From Roseiarcus sp963780825 (lineage in GTDB: Bacteria; Pseudomonadota; Alphaproteobacteria; Rhizobiales; Beijerinckiaceae), in NCBI GenBank assembly GCA_963780825.1, contig CAWADL010000024.1:832580-896579 (forward strand): DNA of 64,000 nt. Reading direction: 5' to 3'. A program made the position numbers and the translations under genes. Shown piece after piece: positions 36,881 to 46,456 of the stretch; the stretch's first letter is position 1, and each line of letters begins with the position of its first letter. Below the pieces are notes generated by a model. That model made no database searches. It was not told the DNA's origin and saw only the letters and a list, made by a program, of their open reading frames with translations.

Positions 36881-37450
36881 CTATTCGAGGTTCGCGTGTC
36901 GCTCGAACATCGTCTTCGAGTTCGAGCTGCTTTTTCAGCATCAACTGCATGACGATGATGTCGAAGAAGATCAGCAAGCTTTGCTCGAACAGCGACCCCA
37001 TCGGCTGCACCGAGGCAAATTGAGCCTCCCCCTCGGCCTTCGGCGTAGGCGCGGGTATTTTCACGACGGCGTCAGCAAGCTGCCCTATCCGCGAGTCTCA
37101 GGAAAAATCGTCACAAGCGCAACGCCCGCCCCGATCTTCTTCGCCTTTTCGGCCATCGCGACCAGGCTGGCGGTCGCGCCCGAGCCTGATCCGATAACCA
37201 GCAGATCCTCGGCTTTTATTCCCGGCGTCACCGTCTCGCCGACGACATAGGCGCCAAACCCCATGTGCATCAGCCGCATGGCGAAGGCTCTCACCGCGAG
37301 CCCCGATCGTCCGGCGCCGGCCAGGAATATGCGCTTCGCGCCGAGGATGCGGTCAACCAGGCGCTCCGCATCTGGCTCCGAAATTGCGCTCAGCGTGCGA
37401 TCAAGCTCGCCGATGACCGCGCGCGCATAGTCTCGTGTGTCCATCGCCAA
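36881..37450 (-). CDS. hxlB: 6-phospho-3-hexuloisomerase, frameshifted as assembled
   Basis: The SIS-domain start is clear (ILGAKRIFLAGAGRSGLAVR; SGSGATASLVAMAEKAKKIG). After ALVTIFPETR the frame shifts at about 37075; IGQLADAVVKIPAPTPKAE continues in another frame. A second shift near 36905 restores the family end FERHANLE and a stop at 36881. The rebuilt protein is about 188 residues, the normal size. It isomerises hexulose-6-phosphate made by HxlA to fructose-6-phosphate. Confidence 0.87.
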
Positions 37451-37462
37451 CGTTTCCCGTAG

Positions 37463-38095
37463 TCACTGAGCTCTGATCAGATCGCGGAATGTCCGCGCCT
37501 CCGCGACCGGGTCGGCGGCGTGCCGAATGCCGCTGCCGACGATCGCCACGTCTGCGCCGAGGCGCATGTAATCAGGCAAGGTTTTCGAGGTGATGCCGCC
37601 AGCGACGAAGATCGTCGACGATCGGCTGTGCGTCTTCATGATTTTCAAGTCGCCAAGCGGCGTATGCCCCGCGGCTTGCTGATCGACGCCGGTATGAACC
37701 GCCAGCGCCTTGACGCCGATCCGCTCGAGCTGCGCAATCCGGGTCGGCAAGTCCGACACGCAAATCATGTCGACGACTACGGTTTTGCCGAAGGCGGCCG
37801 CCGTCTTCAGGCAGCCTTCGACCGTGGCGAGATCCGTGACGCCGAGCACGGTGACGTAATCGGCGCCTGCGGCGAACGCCGATCTCGCCTCGTACTCGCC
37901 CGCATCCATGATCTTGGTGTCGGCAAACACCTCCAGGCCGGGAAAGCGCGCCTTGAACTCGCGCACCGGCGCCATCCCGTGCTCGATAATGAACGGGGTC
38001 CCGATCTCGACGATATCGACGTAGTCCCTGACCCCGTCACCAAGGCTGATCGCGTCCTTCAGCGAGATGTCGTCCAACGCCAGCTGCAATTTCAT
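37463..38095 (-). CDS. hxlA: 3-hexulose-6-phosphate synthase
   Basis: A 210-residue TIM barrel of the orotidine-decarboxylase-like family: KLQLALDDISLKDA, then FADTKIMDAGEYEA (the metal and catalytic strand DxKxxD) and FVAGGITSKTLPDYM. It condenses formaldehyde with ribulose-5-phosphate. The gap to hxlB is 12 bases, so they form an operon. In an alphaproteobacterium the pair is less usual than tetrahydromethanopterin or glutathione routes and probably serves formaldehyde detoxification. Confidence 0.93.
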   Translation of the reverse strand: MKLQLALDDISLKDAISLGDGVRDYVDIVEIGTPFIIEHGMAPVREFKARFPGLEVFADTKIMDAGEYEARSAFAAGADYVTVLGVTDLATVEGCLKTAAAFGKTVVVDMICVSDLPTRIAQLERIGVKALAVHTGVDQQAAGHTPLGDLKIMKTHSRSSTIFVAGGITSKTLPDYMRLGADVAIVGSGIRHAADPVAEARTFRDLIRAQ

Positions 38096-38157
38096 GCCAC
38101 ACCTCTACGCCGGATTGCGCGTAAGCCGATACCCCGGGAAGAACTGAGAAAGCGCCT

Positions 38158-38892
38158 ATGAACATCGAAGGTAAGGTCGTCGCGATCACCGGCGCGAGCA
38201 GCGGGATCGGACGCGCAACCGCGCAATTGCTGGCGGCCCGCGGAGCGGCCGTGGTTCTCGGCGCCCGCCGCGAGCCGCGACTCGCCGCCGTCGCCGACGA
38301 GATAACCGCCGCCGGAGGGCGAGCCGCCCATCTGGTGACTGACGTCACCCAGCGTCAGCACCTACAAGCGCTCGTTGAGCTCGCCTGCGATCGGTTCGGG
38401 CGGCTCGACGTGCTCGTCAACAATGCGGGGATCGGACCGATCTCGCGCTTCGATGCGCTCAGGGTGGAGGATTGGGAGGCCATGATCGACGTCAACATCA
38501 AGGGCGTCCTGTATGGCATCGCCGCGGCGCTACCCGTGTTCAAGCGCCAGGGTTTTGGCCACATCATCAATGTCGTCTCGACCGCCGGGCTGAAGATCGT
38601 GCCGACCATGGGGGTCTACGCCGCGACCAAGAACGCCGTGCGAACCATCACCGAGGCGCTGCGCCAGGAGGCCGGCCCGAACCTCCGGGTGACCGAAGTG
38701 TCTCCCGGCTTCGTCGCGACAGACTTTCCAGAATCGATGACTGATCCTGCGATCAAAGCGGCGATCCAGCAGCGTGGGGCAGGCATGGCCATCCCGCCCG
38801 ACGCCATCGCGCGCGGCATCCTGTTCGCGATCGAGCAGCCGAGTGAAGTCGATGTCGGCAGCATTGTCATCCGGCCGACGGCGCAGGATTGA
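38158..38892 (+). CDS. Short-chain dehydrogenase/reductase
   Basis: Classical SDR of 244 residues: cofactor motif TGASSGIG, NNAG in VLVNNAGIGP, and the catalytic YxxxK in GVYAATKNAV. The C-terminal part (PPDAIARGILFAIEQPSEVD) is usual for NADP-linked members. It is divergent from hxlA with a gap of 62 bases. The substrate is unknown. Confidence 0.9.
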   Translation: MNIEGKVVAITGASSGIGRATAQLLAARGAAVVLGARREPRLAAVADEITAAGGRAAHLVTDVTQRQHLQALVELACDRFGRLDVLVNNAGIGPISRFDALRVEDWEAMIDVNIKGVLYGIAAALPVFKRQGFGHIINVVSTAGLKIVPTMGVYAATKNAVRTITEALRQEAGPNLRVTEVSPGFVATDFPESMTDPAIKAAIQQRGAGMAIPPDAIARGILFAIEQPSEVDVGSIVIRPTAQD

Positions 38893-38900
38893 GCTAACGA

Positions 38901-39214
38901 TCAAAGCTCGTCCGATCTCCCGAAGTGAGTGTCGATGTCTCGATGACTTTCGAGAATTTTCACCACTTCGAAGCGATCGCCAATGTAGCGAAAGAAAATC
39001 ACATACCCCATGTACGGAAAGCTACGAATGTCGGCCCGAAGCTCTGGGCGGGGCGCCCAATCGTGCTTGAGAGCGCGGCCAACTGGTGACATTTCGCGCG
39101 AAGCTTCCGAATGAAGGCTTCACCAACGGCGACGCTTCCGCTCTCGTCGGCAATGTAGACCAAAATCGCAAGAAGATCGGCGCGGACAGACGCAAGAAAC
39201 CTCGCCTTCCTCAC
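38901..39214 (-). CDS. ParE/RelE-type toxin, frameshifted as assembled
   Basis: N-terminal half (KARFLASVRADLLAILVYIA) and C-terminal half (RPELRADIRSFPYMGYVIFF, then ILESHRDIDTHF) are in different frames, joined near 39055. Together they make a normal ParE of about 103 residues, ending with the conserved GYVIFFRY block. The start overlaps the antitoxin stop by four bases. If the break is real the toxin is dead. Confidence 0.82.
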
Positions 39215-39462
39215 CCGCGGTGTCCCGTACTCCTCAATTCCGCGCTCTTCGCATCCAGCGCGCCGTCCAACTCTTCGTCCGTCACTTCACCGCCTTGCGC
39301 GATCGAAGCATCCAACGTCGCGCGTAGGGCCTGAAGCTTGGCTTCGCGCTCCTCGACCAAGCGCAACCCCTCGCGAACGACTTCGCTGACCGAGCCATAG
39401 CGTCCTTCCTTGACGACGCGATCAACGAACCCCTGCCAGCGGTCGCCGATAGAAACATTCAT
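39211..39462 (-). CDS. ParD-type antitoxin
   Basis: About 83 residues with the ribbon-helix-helix pattern of ParD: MNVSIGDRWQGFVDRVVKEG, then YGSVSEVVREGLRLVEERE. GGAGA precedes ATG 39462. It neutralises the ParE-like protein encoded directly after it and probably represses the shared promoter. Confidence 0.85.
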   Translation of the reverse strand: MNVSIGDRWQGFVDRVVKEGRYGSVSEVVREGLRLVEEREAKLQALRATLDASIAQGGEVTDEELDGALDAKSAELRSTGHRG

Positions 39463-39606
39463 GGCTGTTTCTCCTTGAATAGCGACTACCATAACATAAA
39501 CTGTTCAATTTTTGCCATCGGAGCTTTGCAGCAGGAGCCCGCGGCACGCCCCGTTGCCTTCCCGCCCCTCGCGCGCCAAGACTGCGCAAGTCCGTGGGAG
39601 GAGTGC

Positions 39607-41505
39607 ATGAGCAGCCGATACGCTTCCGTTTACGCCGATTGGCGGCGGGAGCCGGAAAATTTCTGGGCCGAAGCCGCCAAAGCGATCGATTGGGGCAAGC
39701 CGCCTCAGCGCATCTTCGACCCGCAGGCGGCCGTCTACGGCCGCTGGTTCCCGGACGCCACCTGCAACGCCTGCCACAACGCGCTCGACCGCCATGTCGC
39801 CGCCGGACGCGGCGAGCAGGTCGCGTTCTACTACGACAGCCCCGTCACCAACACGAAGCGCCGCATCACCTATCGCGAGATGCTCGCGGAGGTCGAAACG
39901 CTCGCCGCAGTGTTGGCCGATTTCGGTGTCGTGGCCGGAGATCGCGTCGTCATCTACATGCCGATGATCCCCGAGGCGATCGTCGGCATGCTCGCCTGCG
40001 CCCGGCTCGGCGCAGTGCACAGCGTCGTGTTCGGCGGCTTCGCCGCCAAGGAGCTCGCCACCCGCATCGACGACGCCGAACCGAAGCTGATCCTCACCGC
40101 CTCCTGCGGCGTCGAGCCCGGCCGCGTCGTCGCCTACAAGCCGCTGCTCGACGCCGCGATCGATCTTTCGCGGCACAAGCCTAAGGCCTGCCTCGTCTAC
40201 CAGCGCCCGCAAGCCGAGGCGCGCATGACCGCCCGCGACCATGATTGGACGCAGAGCCTCGACGCCGCCCGCCAAGCCGGTAAGCGCGCCGGCGCTGTTG
40301 AGCTCAAGGCGACCGACCCGCTCTATATCCTCTACACCTCGGGCACGACCGGGATCCCGAAAGGCGTGGTGCGCGACATCGGCGGTTATCTGGTGGCGCT
40401 CGCCTGGTCGATGGCCAACATCTACGGCGTGAAGCCCGGCGAGACATTCTGGACGGCGAGCGACATCGGCTGGGTCGTCGGTCACTCCTACATCGTCTAC
40501 GCGCCGCTGCTCTATGGTTGCTCGTCAGTGCTCTACGAAGGCAAGCCGGTCGGCACGCCGGACGCTGGCGCGTTCTGGCGGGTGATCTCCGAATACCAAG
40601 TCTCCGCCTTCTTCACCGCGCCGACGGCGCTGCGCGCCGTGCGCAAGGAGGACCCGGAGGCGAAGCTGTTGCAGCGCTACGACATCTCGTCACTGCGCAC
40701 CTTGTTCCTGGCCGGCGAGCGCGCCGACCCGGACACCGTCGCCTGGGCCGAGCGCGTCGTCGGGCGACCGATCGTCGATCATTGGTGGCAGACCGAGACC
40801 GGCTGGCCAATCGCCGCCAATCCCGTCGGCCTCGGGATCATGCCGATCAAACGCGGCTCGCCGACGGTCTCGATGCCCGGCTATCAAGTCGACGTCGTTG
40901 ACGAAACCTGCCGGCCGGTCGCGAACGGCGTGATGGGTTCGCTGGTGATCAAACTGCCGCTGCCGCCGGGTTGCCTGCCGACGCTCTACCGCCAGGACGA
41001 GCGCATGCGCGAGAGCTACCTCTCGGAATTCCCTGGCTATTACAAGACGTCGGACGCGGGTCTGAAGGACGACGACGGCTACCTGACAATCCTCGGCCGC
41101 ACCGACGACATCATCAACGTGGCGGGGCACCGGCTTTCCACCGGCGGCATGGAGGAGGTCATCGCCAGCCATCCCGATGTTGCGGAATGCGCGGTGCTGG
41201 GGGTCAAGGACGCGATCAAGGGGGAGGCGCCTTACGGCTTCGTCGTGCTGAAGGCGGGCGTCGTAAAGCCGCACGCGGTCGTTGAGCAGGAGGTCGTGGC
41301 GCTGGTGCGCGACAGGATCGGCCCGGTGGCGGCGTTCAAGACGGCGATCGTCGTGGCGCGTTTGCCAAAGACGCGCTCCGGAAAAATCCTGCGCGGTACA
41401 ATCAAGAAGATCGCCGATCAGGACCCCTGGACGGCGCCTGCGACGATCGAGGACCCGGCGGCGCTAGAGGAAGTGACCGCAGCGATCCGCGCCCGAGGCC
41501 TCTGA
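39607..41505 (+). CDS. prpE: Propionyl-CoA synthetase-like acyl-CoA ligase
   Basis: A 632-residue ANL-family enzyme. AMP-binding motif YTSGTTGIPKG, then DHWWQTETGWP, and the C-terminal catalytic lysine region RSGKILRGTIKK. The start ATG 39607 has GGAGGAGTGC directly before it. The sequence FWAEAAKAIDWGKPPQRIFD at the N terminus is typical of PrpE rather than acetyl-CoA synthetase. Propionyl-CoA would feed the same methylmalonyl route that the ethylmalonyl-CoA pathway uses. Confidence 0.85.
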   Translation: MSSRYASVYADWRREPENFWAEAAKAIDWGKPPQRIFDPQAAVYGRWFPDATCNACHNALDRHVAAGRGEQVAFYYDSPVTNTKRRITYREMLAEVETLAAVLADFGVVAGDRVVIYMPMIPEAIVGMLACARLGAVHSVVFGGFAAKELATRIDDAEPKLILTASCGVEPGRVVAYKPLLDAAIDLSRHKPKACLVYQRPQAEARMTARDHDWTQSLDAARQAGKRAGAVELKATDPLYILYTSGTTGIPKGVVRDIGGYLVALAWSMANIYGVKPGETFWTASDIGWVVGHSYIVYAPLLYGCSSVLYEGKPVGTPDAGAFWRVISEYQVSAFFTAPTALRAVRKEDPEAKLLQRYDISSLRTLFLAGERADPDTVAWAERVVGRPIVDHWWQTETGWPIAANPVGLGIMPIKRGSPTVSMPGYQVDVVDETCRPVANGVMGSLVIKLPLPPGCLPTLYRQDERMRESYLSEFPGYYKTSDAGLKDDDGYLTILGRTDDIINVAGHRLSTGGMEEVIASHPDVAECAVLGVKDAIKGEAPYGFVVLKAGVVKPHAVVEQEVVALVRDRIGPVAAFKTAIVVARLPKTRSGKILRGTIKKIADQDPWTAPATIEDPAALEEVTAAIRARGL

Positions 41506-41766
41506 CTTAGTGTTCTTAGCGCCTTCAATCATTTCAATGATCAGAGTCCCGCGACCTCTCAATCAAGAGGCTCGCAATTATCAAGTTAGAGCGCCGCTTC
41601 TAAAAATACGCGAGGGCGGCGATTGAGCGGGACTTTTATGGGGACTTGCTTTTTGTATATTATGCTTCTCGCGGAGAAATCAGCAACGCGCCTGAGAATC
41701 ACGTTGACTCTCAGCATCGACGTTGATTTAAGCATTGAGAACAAAACATGAATATAGGAGCAGCGC

Positions 41767-42024
41767 ATGCATGTAGCAACCTCCAGTGGCGACGCCGCCT
41801 CGTCGATCGCGCAGCGCCTGGAGGCGATCCTGGCGGAGTTGGAATGTGAGTTTCACGATTTGCGGCATGATTTGGCGGTTTCCTCGCATCCAAGACACAC
41901 GGAACTCATGGTGATCGCCGAGAAGATAGACTTTGCGAGATATTGTGTTTCGTGCGCCGTCCGGGTCGCCAACGACAGACGCGTATCGATCCTCTTCGAG
42001 GGTTGTCCCTCCCTAAGCAACTAA
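41767..42024 (+). CDS. Small hypothetical protein
   Basis: 85 residues, ATG preceded by AGGAGCAGCGC. The first half looks helical (SSIAQRLEAILAELECEFHD), with two cysteines in YCVSCAV. No family recognised. It lies alone between prpE and the FAD monooxygenase. The good ribosome site is the main support. Confidence 0.5.
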   Translation: MHVATSSGDAASSIAQRLEAILAELECEFHDLRHDLAVSSHPRHTELMVIAEKIDFARYCVSCAVRVANDRRVSILFEGCPSLSN

Positions 42025-42105
42025 ACGTGCGCCTCGGAAAGCTCGACACGCGCAATCGCTTTGCCCTAGGCTGGAGGTCCAGGCATCGCGACTACGGAGC
42101 CCCGC

Positions 42106-43584
42106 ATGGCCGAGGCTATCTCACAAAATGTTCTGATCATTGGCGCGGGTCCAGTCGGGCTGACCTTAGCGATTGAATTGACGCGGTTCGGCATACCCGT
42201 CCGCATAGTCGAGAAGGCGGCGCAGCGCACCGACAAGTCAAAGGCTCTGGTCGTGTGGAGCCGAACGCTGGAGCTTCTGGATCGACAGCCCGGCGGCTCG
42301 ACGACGTTCATCAAAGCGGGTTTCAAAGTCGGAACGGTTGGTATCTTTTCCGGGGAAAAGCTCATCGGGCGGGCCACCATGGAATCCGTCGCCAGCCCTT
42401 ATCCCTATGCGCTCATGCTGCCACAGTCCGAGACAGAAAGGATTTTGGAGGAGCGGCTGGAGTTGCTCGGAGTGAAGGTGCAGAGGCAAACCGAAGCCGT
42501 CAGCCTGACCCCGCGCGCCGATGGCGCCGACGCGGTGATCCGCACCTCCGACGGACGGGAAGAGAAGCTTTCCGCGGATTGGGTAGTCGGCTGCGACGGC
42601 GCCCACAGTCTTGTGCGCCACACCGTCGGCGCGCCCTTCGCGGGCAAGACAATGGACAGCGACTGGGTGCTCGCCGATGTGCATATTCGCGGCTACCCGT
42701 CCCCGGACACGGAAACCACGGTCTACTGGCACCAGGACGGCGCCTTCGTCGTGTTTCCGATTTCGCCGGGACGCTACCGACTTATCGCCGATATGCCGCC
42801 GTCCGGCCAAGCGCATCCGCCAACGCCCTCCCTGGAGCAGATTCAGGTCCTCGCCGATCGGCGCGGTCCGCGGGGGATGACGGTTTTCGATCCGATCTGG
42901 CTCGCGGGCTTTCGCATCAACGGCCGAAAGGTCACCAGCTATCGCTGGGGACGCGCATTCCTTTGCGGGGATGCCGCACATGTTCACAGCCCGGCGGGCG
43001 GCCAGGGCATGAACACCGGCATGCAAGACGCTTTCAACTTGGCGTGGAAGTTGGCTTTGGTCGCAAAGGGCCGCGGGACGGAAAGCCTGCTAGATAGCTT
43101 CAGCGCTGAGCGAAGCTACGTCGGCGACCAAGTTTTGAAGAACGCCGATCGCCTGACCGCGGTGGGAACCACAAGGAACCCGGTATTTCGCGCCGTGAGG
43201 GACGTAGTTGGCCACTTAATCCTGGGTCTGGCGCCCGTTCAACACACGCTTGCGGACACAATGACTGAGGTTTCGATCGGCTATCCGGAAAGTCCGCTCA
43301 ATACGGGTTCCGACGCCGGCCTGAAGGGGCCTGCGCCGGGCCAGAGACTTGTCTCTGACCGACCGTTTGGCGCCGACGCTGAACCGCGCTTCGCCCTCAT
43401 GGCGGCAGGGGACGCCGCGATCAGCTTGATTGAACGACATGCCGGCGTGCTGGAGACATCTCTCCGCCCTCCGCCCGACCCGGAGGGCATGTGGCTGATC
43501 CGGCCAGACGGCTATGTCGCAGCCGTCGCGATGAACGGCGATGTTGCAACCATCGAGAACAGCCTGGCTCGATTTACGAAATAG
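42106..43584 (+). CDS. Class A FAD-dependent aromatic monooxygenase
   Basis: A 492-residue flavoprotein of the PHBH fold: VLIIGAGPVGLTLAIEL, the DG motif in GCDGAHSLVR, and the GD motif in LCGDAAHVHSPAGGQGMN. GGAG precedes the ATG. The long C-terminal thioredoxin-like region (about residues 390-490) is as in phenol and polyketide hydroxylases. It could hydroxylate an aromatic ring and feed aromatic degradation, but the substrate is not known. Confidence 0.87.
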   Translation: MAEAISQNVLIIGAGPVGLTLAIELTRFGIPVRIVEKAAQRTDKSKALVVWSRTLELLDRQPGGSTTFIKAGFKVGTVGIFSGEKLIGRATMESVASPYPYALMLPQSETERILEERLELLGVKVQRQTEAVSLTPRADGADAVIRTSDGREEKLSADWVVGCDGAHSLVRHTVGAPFAGKTMDSDWVLADVHIRGYPSPDTETTVYWHQDGAFVVFPISPGRYRLIADMPPSGQAHPPTPSLEQIQVLADRRGPRGMTVFDPIWLAGFRINGRKVTSYRWGRAFLCGDAAHVHSPAGGQGMNTGMQDAFNLAWKLALVAKGRGTESLLDSFSAERSYVGDQVLKNADRLTAVGTTRNPVFRAVRDVVGHLILGLAPVQHTLADTMTEVSIGYPESPLNTGSDAGLKGPAPGQRLVSDRPFGADAEPRFALMAAGDAAISLIERHAGVLETSLRPPPDPEGMWLIRPDGYVAAVAMNGDVATIENSLARFTK

Positions 43585-43667
43585 CGCCACCCACTTCCAT
43601 GTCATCCCGCGAACGCGCTAATGCATGCAAACATCCCGCGACTGCACGCGAGAACCAAGGCCGGGGA

Positions 43668-43966
43668 CGCCCTCTCCCCGCGTGTCTCACGACGGAGCGC
43701 GCCGCATCAGCGAAAGAGCGGGGAGAGGGTTTGGGGTGAGGGGCAAGCCGCTGGGACGACGCGTTCAACCATTCCGCGGGGTGTCAAGCCAAAAGACCTT
43801 GGGCAAACATTCGCGTCCGTAGTCGTGCTCGAGAATTGGGTCGCTGCGCTGTGCCGGAAAGCGTGCTTCCAAGCCGTTGACCCCTCACCCCAAACCCTCT
43901 CCCCACTGCCTCGCTGATGCGGCGCGCTACATCGTGCATCACGTGGGGCGAGGGGGTCCCCAGCCG
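43668..43966. repeat. MITE-like inverted repeat element of about 300 bases
   Basis: Left arm (43668-43742) includes GAGAGGGTTTGGGGTGAGGGG; the right arm (from about 43884) starts with the complement CCCCTCACCCCAAACCC and contains CGCTGATGCGGCGCGC, matching GCGCGCCGCATCAGCG of the left arm. The middle of about 140 bases codes for nothing evident. It fills most of the gap between convergent genes. Confidence 0.75.
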
Positions 43967-44055
43967 TCGTGCCACACAATGCGAACGGCAGATGTGTGCA
44001 TCACTTAGGTCCACCACCGCAGCCACAAAGCCGCCCGGGAACCTCCCCGACTACA

Positions 44056-44805
44056 CTACCCTCGCCCGACAAACGGCATCTTCGTCGCCATGATCGTCAT
44101 CGAGAGGATGTTGGTCGACAGCGGTAGCCCCGCCATATGAACCACGGCGGCGCCAACTTCGTTCGGGTCCATCGTCGGCTCAATCGCAATGTGGCCGTCC
44201 GCCTGAGGCACGCCCTGGGTCATGCGATAGGCCATCTCGGTCAGCGCGTTGCCGACGTCGATCTGCCCGCAGGCAATATCAAACGGCCGCCCGTCGAGCG
44301 AGATCGATTTGGTCAGCCCGGTGATCGCATGTTTCGTCGACGTATACGGCGCGCTGTTGGGCCGCGGGGTCGAGGCCGAAATCGAACCGTTGTTGATGAT
44401 CCGCCCGCCCTGCGGCTTCTGTTTTTTCATGATCCGCATGGCGCCCTGCGCGCACAGGAAGCTCCCAGTCAGATTGGCGTCAACCACGGTCTTCCACTGC
44501 TCGAAGCTCAGTTCGTCCATCGGCACGCCCGGCGCGGAAACGCCGGCGTTGTTGAACAGCAGATCGAGCCGCCCGAACGCCTGCTCGACGGCGTCAAACA
44601 GCGCGCGCACCTGCGCGGGATCGCCGACATCGCAGGTCTTGGCCAACCCACGCCGGCCCTTGGCCTCAATCTCGCGCGCGGTCGCCTCCAACGGCTCGAG
44701 CCTTCGCCCCGTCACCGCCACATGCCATCCGGCCTCGGCCAGCTTCAGCGCCGAAGCCTTGCCGATCCCGAGCCCGCCGCCCGTCACCAACGCGAATTTG
44801 TCCAT
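44056..44805 (-). CDS. Short-chain dehydrogenase/reductase
   Basis: 249 residues: TGGGLGIGKASA cofactor loop, NNAG in LLFNNAGVSAP, and YxxxK in APYTSTKHAI. GGAGGATCGC precedes the ATG. The gene begins 21 bases after the EamA transporter gene on the same strand, so the two are likely one unit. Substrate unknown. Confidence 0.9.
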   Translation of the reverse strand: MDKFALVTGGGLGIGKASALKLAEAGWHVAVTGRRLEPLEATAREIEAKGRRGLAKTCDVGDPAQVRALFDAVEQAFGRLDLLFNNAGVSAPGVPMDELSFEQWKTVVDANLTGSFLCAQGAMRIMKKQKPQGGRIINNGSISASTPRPNSAPYTSTKHAITGLTKSISLDGRPFDIACGQIDVGNALTEMAYRMTQGVPQADGHIAIEPTMDPNEVGAAVVHMAGLPLSTNILSMTIMATKMPFVGRG

Positions 44806-44826
44806 GCGATCCTCCCTGGCGCCGTC

Positions 44827-45726
44827 TTAAACCACCGGCGCGGCCGGCGCGAGATCATCCCGCCGCCGCACCAGCTCAGGTGCGAGTCGCCAGACCGCCG
44901 CCGCCAGCACGAACGCCCCGCCGATCCCCGTCGCCACGCTCGGCCGCTCGGCGAAAGCCAGCCACACCCAAAGCGGCCCCATCACTACGTCGAGCATGGC
45001 GATCAGCGAAGCCTCCGCCGAAGGCACGTGCTTGGCGCCCTCCATGAACAGCGCGAAGGCCACGGTGATCGTCGAGACGCCGAAAACGAACAGGTCGGCA
45101 ACGTCGAACGCACTCATGTGCAAGCTTTTGGCGACCGAAAAGCCGAACGCGGACGACGCCAGCGCGGCGAGCGCGTTGATCGGCGCCACCGGCAGACCAG
45201 GATCGGCCCGCTGCACGACGACCAGGCCAGCGAAGGCCGCGGTCATGTAGAACGATAGCATCTGGCCGAGAAAGCGTCCCTGCCCGAGCCCGTCGCCGAC
45301 CATGATGAGCACGCCGATCATCGCGAACGACGCCGCCAACATCGTGCGCCGCGACGGCCGCTCGCCCGTGAAGACGACGCCGAGCCCGGCGGCGAGGAAC
45401 GGCAGCGTCGCATAGATGACCAGCACGTCCGCCACCGTCGTCGTCATCAGCGCTGCGACATAGCCGGAGATCGCCGTCGCCGAGAGCAGCACGACAAGCG
45501 GCGCCTTGCGGGACTTCAACCGGGCGAGTTCGAGCTTTCCCCGCCGCCAGTCGTAGAACGCGAGGATCAGCCCGCAGACGCCGCCAAAGCCGGCGCGCGC
45601 GAACAGGATCGCGCCGAAATCGAGATGCGGAACCGCGCGGGTGAACAGCCCCGCCAAGCTCCACAGCACAGTTGCCAGACCAACGAGCAGGATGCCGCGC
45701 CTATGCAGCGCGGTCGGGGGCGCCAT
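44827..45726 (-). CDS. DMT-superfamily (EamA) transporter
   Basis: 299 residues with ten hydrophobic helices in two EamA halves (LVGLATVLWSLAGLFTRAV; ASLIAMLDVVMGPLWVWLAF). The family exports amino acids or small metabolites across the inner membrane. It precedes the SDR gene, and a repeat element at 45756-45837 lies just upstream. Confidence 0.88.
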   Translation of the reverse strand: MAPPTALHRRGILLVGLATVLWSLAGLFTRAVPHLDFGAILFARAGFGGVCGLILAFYDWRRGKLELARLKSRKAPLVVLLSATAISGYVAALMTTTVADVLVIYATLPFLAAGLGVVFTGERPSRRTMLAASFAMIGVLIMVGDGLGQGRFLGQMLSFYMTAAFAGLVVVQRADPGLPVAPINALAALASSAFGFSVAKSLHMSAFDVADLFVFGVSTITVAFALFMEGAKHVPSAEASLIAMLDVVMGPLWVWLAFAERPSVATGIGGAFVLAAAVWRLAPELVRRRDDLAPAAPVV

Positions 45727-45755
45727 GAGAGACTCCGCTAGCGAACCCGCCGCCC

Positions 45756-45837
45756 CCTGGGACCGCGGACGTCCCGGCCGCTCTTCGGCCGTAGCGCCCG
45801 CGTTGGCAAGAGCGGACGGGACGTCCGCGGTCCCAGG
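45756..45837. repeat. Palindromic repeat, CCTGGGACCGCGGACGTCCC family
   Basis: Perfect 20-base arms at 45756-45775 and 45818-45837, with a second inner pairing (CGGCCGCTCTTCGGCC). It lies between two leftward genes. The short hairpin at 29785-29808 shares the outer bases. Confidence 0.88.
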
Positions 45838-45843
45838 AAGCCG

Positions 45844-46140
45844 TCAGTAACAGCTCATCTTGACCGGCTTTTGCGAGCAACTGTCGCCATCGGGAGGCCC
45901 GGCTGTCGAACTGCAGAACCGAGAAGACCCCTCGATTCCGTACAACATTTGCGCCCCACCGGCGGCCACGCGGAAATACTTATCCCGCCCGTAGCTTCTC
46001 ACCACGAAATAACAATACGGTCTCGTTCCAAAGTCACACGTAAATCGAGCGTGACAATTTGCGAGCGCCGGCGCGCTTTCCAGGAACGGCGTCAGAACAA
46101 CCAGACATCCGAGCACAGCCCGGGCGACTCCACGGCTCAT
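45844..46140 (-). CDS. Small secreted cysteine-rich protein
   Basis: From ATG 46140 the protein has 98 residues, with a signal peptide (AVLGCLVVLTPFLESAPALA). The mature part has six cysteines (NCHARFTC, PYCYF, RFCSS, DSCSQ, MSCY), enough for three disulfides in the periplasm or outside. No family recognised. An open frame continues upstream to 46233 without features. Confidence 0.6.
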   Translation of the reverse strand: MSRGVARAVLGCLVVLTPFLESAPALANCHARFTCDFGTRPYCYFVVRSYGRDKYFRVAAGGAQMLYGIEGSSRFCSSTAGPPDGDSCSQKPVKMSCY

Positions 46141-46456
46141 CACAGCTTTTACTCCCCCGCGTGGCAGCCCCTTCGACGGCCCGCTGCGCCACGACCCATC
46201 AGCGGCTCCGCCCTTTGATGCGTAAATCCTCAAAGGCGTTCACAAAGTAATTGGATGTTTACGCCGCCGTCAAACTCCCCGAGATGCGTCGGGGGACGCC
46301 CCGCGCGCGTCGCTTGCCCCCGTCCATGACCGGGTCACCAGGCGTCATCAGCACTTGCAATCGTTGTGGACGACGACTTTAAATCACATTCGGATTCCGT
46401 CTCGGCGCTAAATATTTTTTTGTGCGAGAGGACGACTTTCAAAGGGGGCGAGCGGC
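46141..46456. other. Intergenic region of about 315 bases between divergent genes
   Basis: It holds the promoters of the small secreted protein and of the patatin gene. A less GC-rich patch (46390-46430, GCTAAATATTTTTTTGTG) just upstream of the patatin gene may be its promoter region. No repeat or gene seen. Confidence 0.45.

Noticed and set aside
44137..45258. A rightward frame of 373 residues
   Set aside because: Antisense to the SDR and EamA genes, which have strong motifs.
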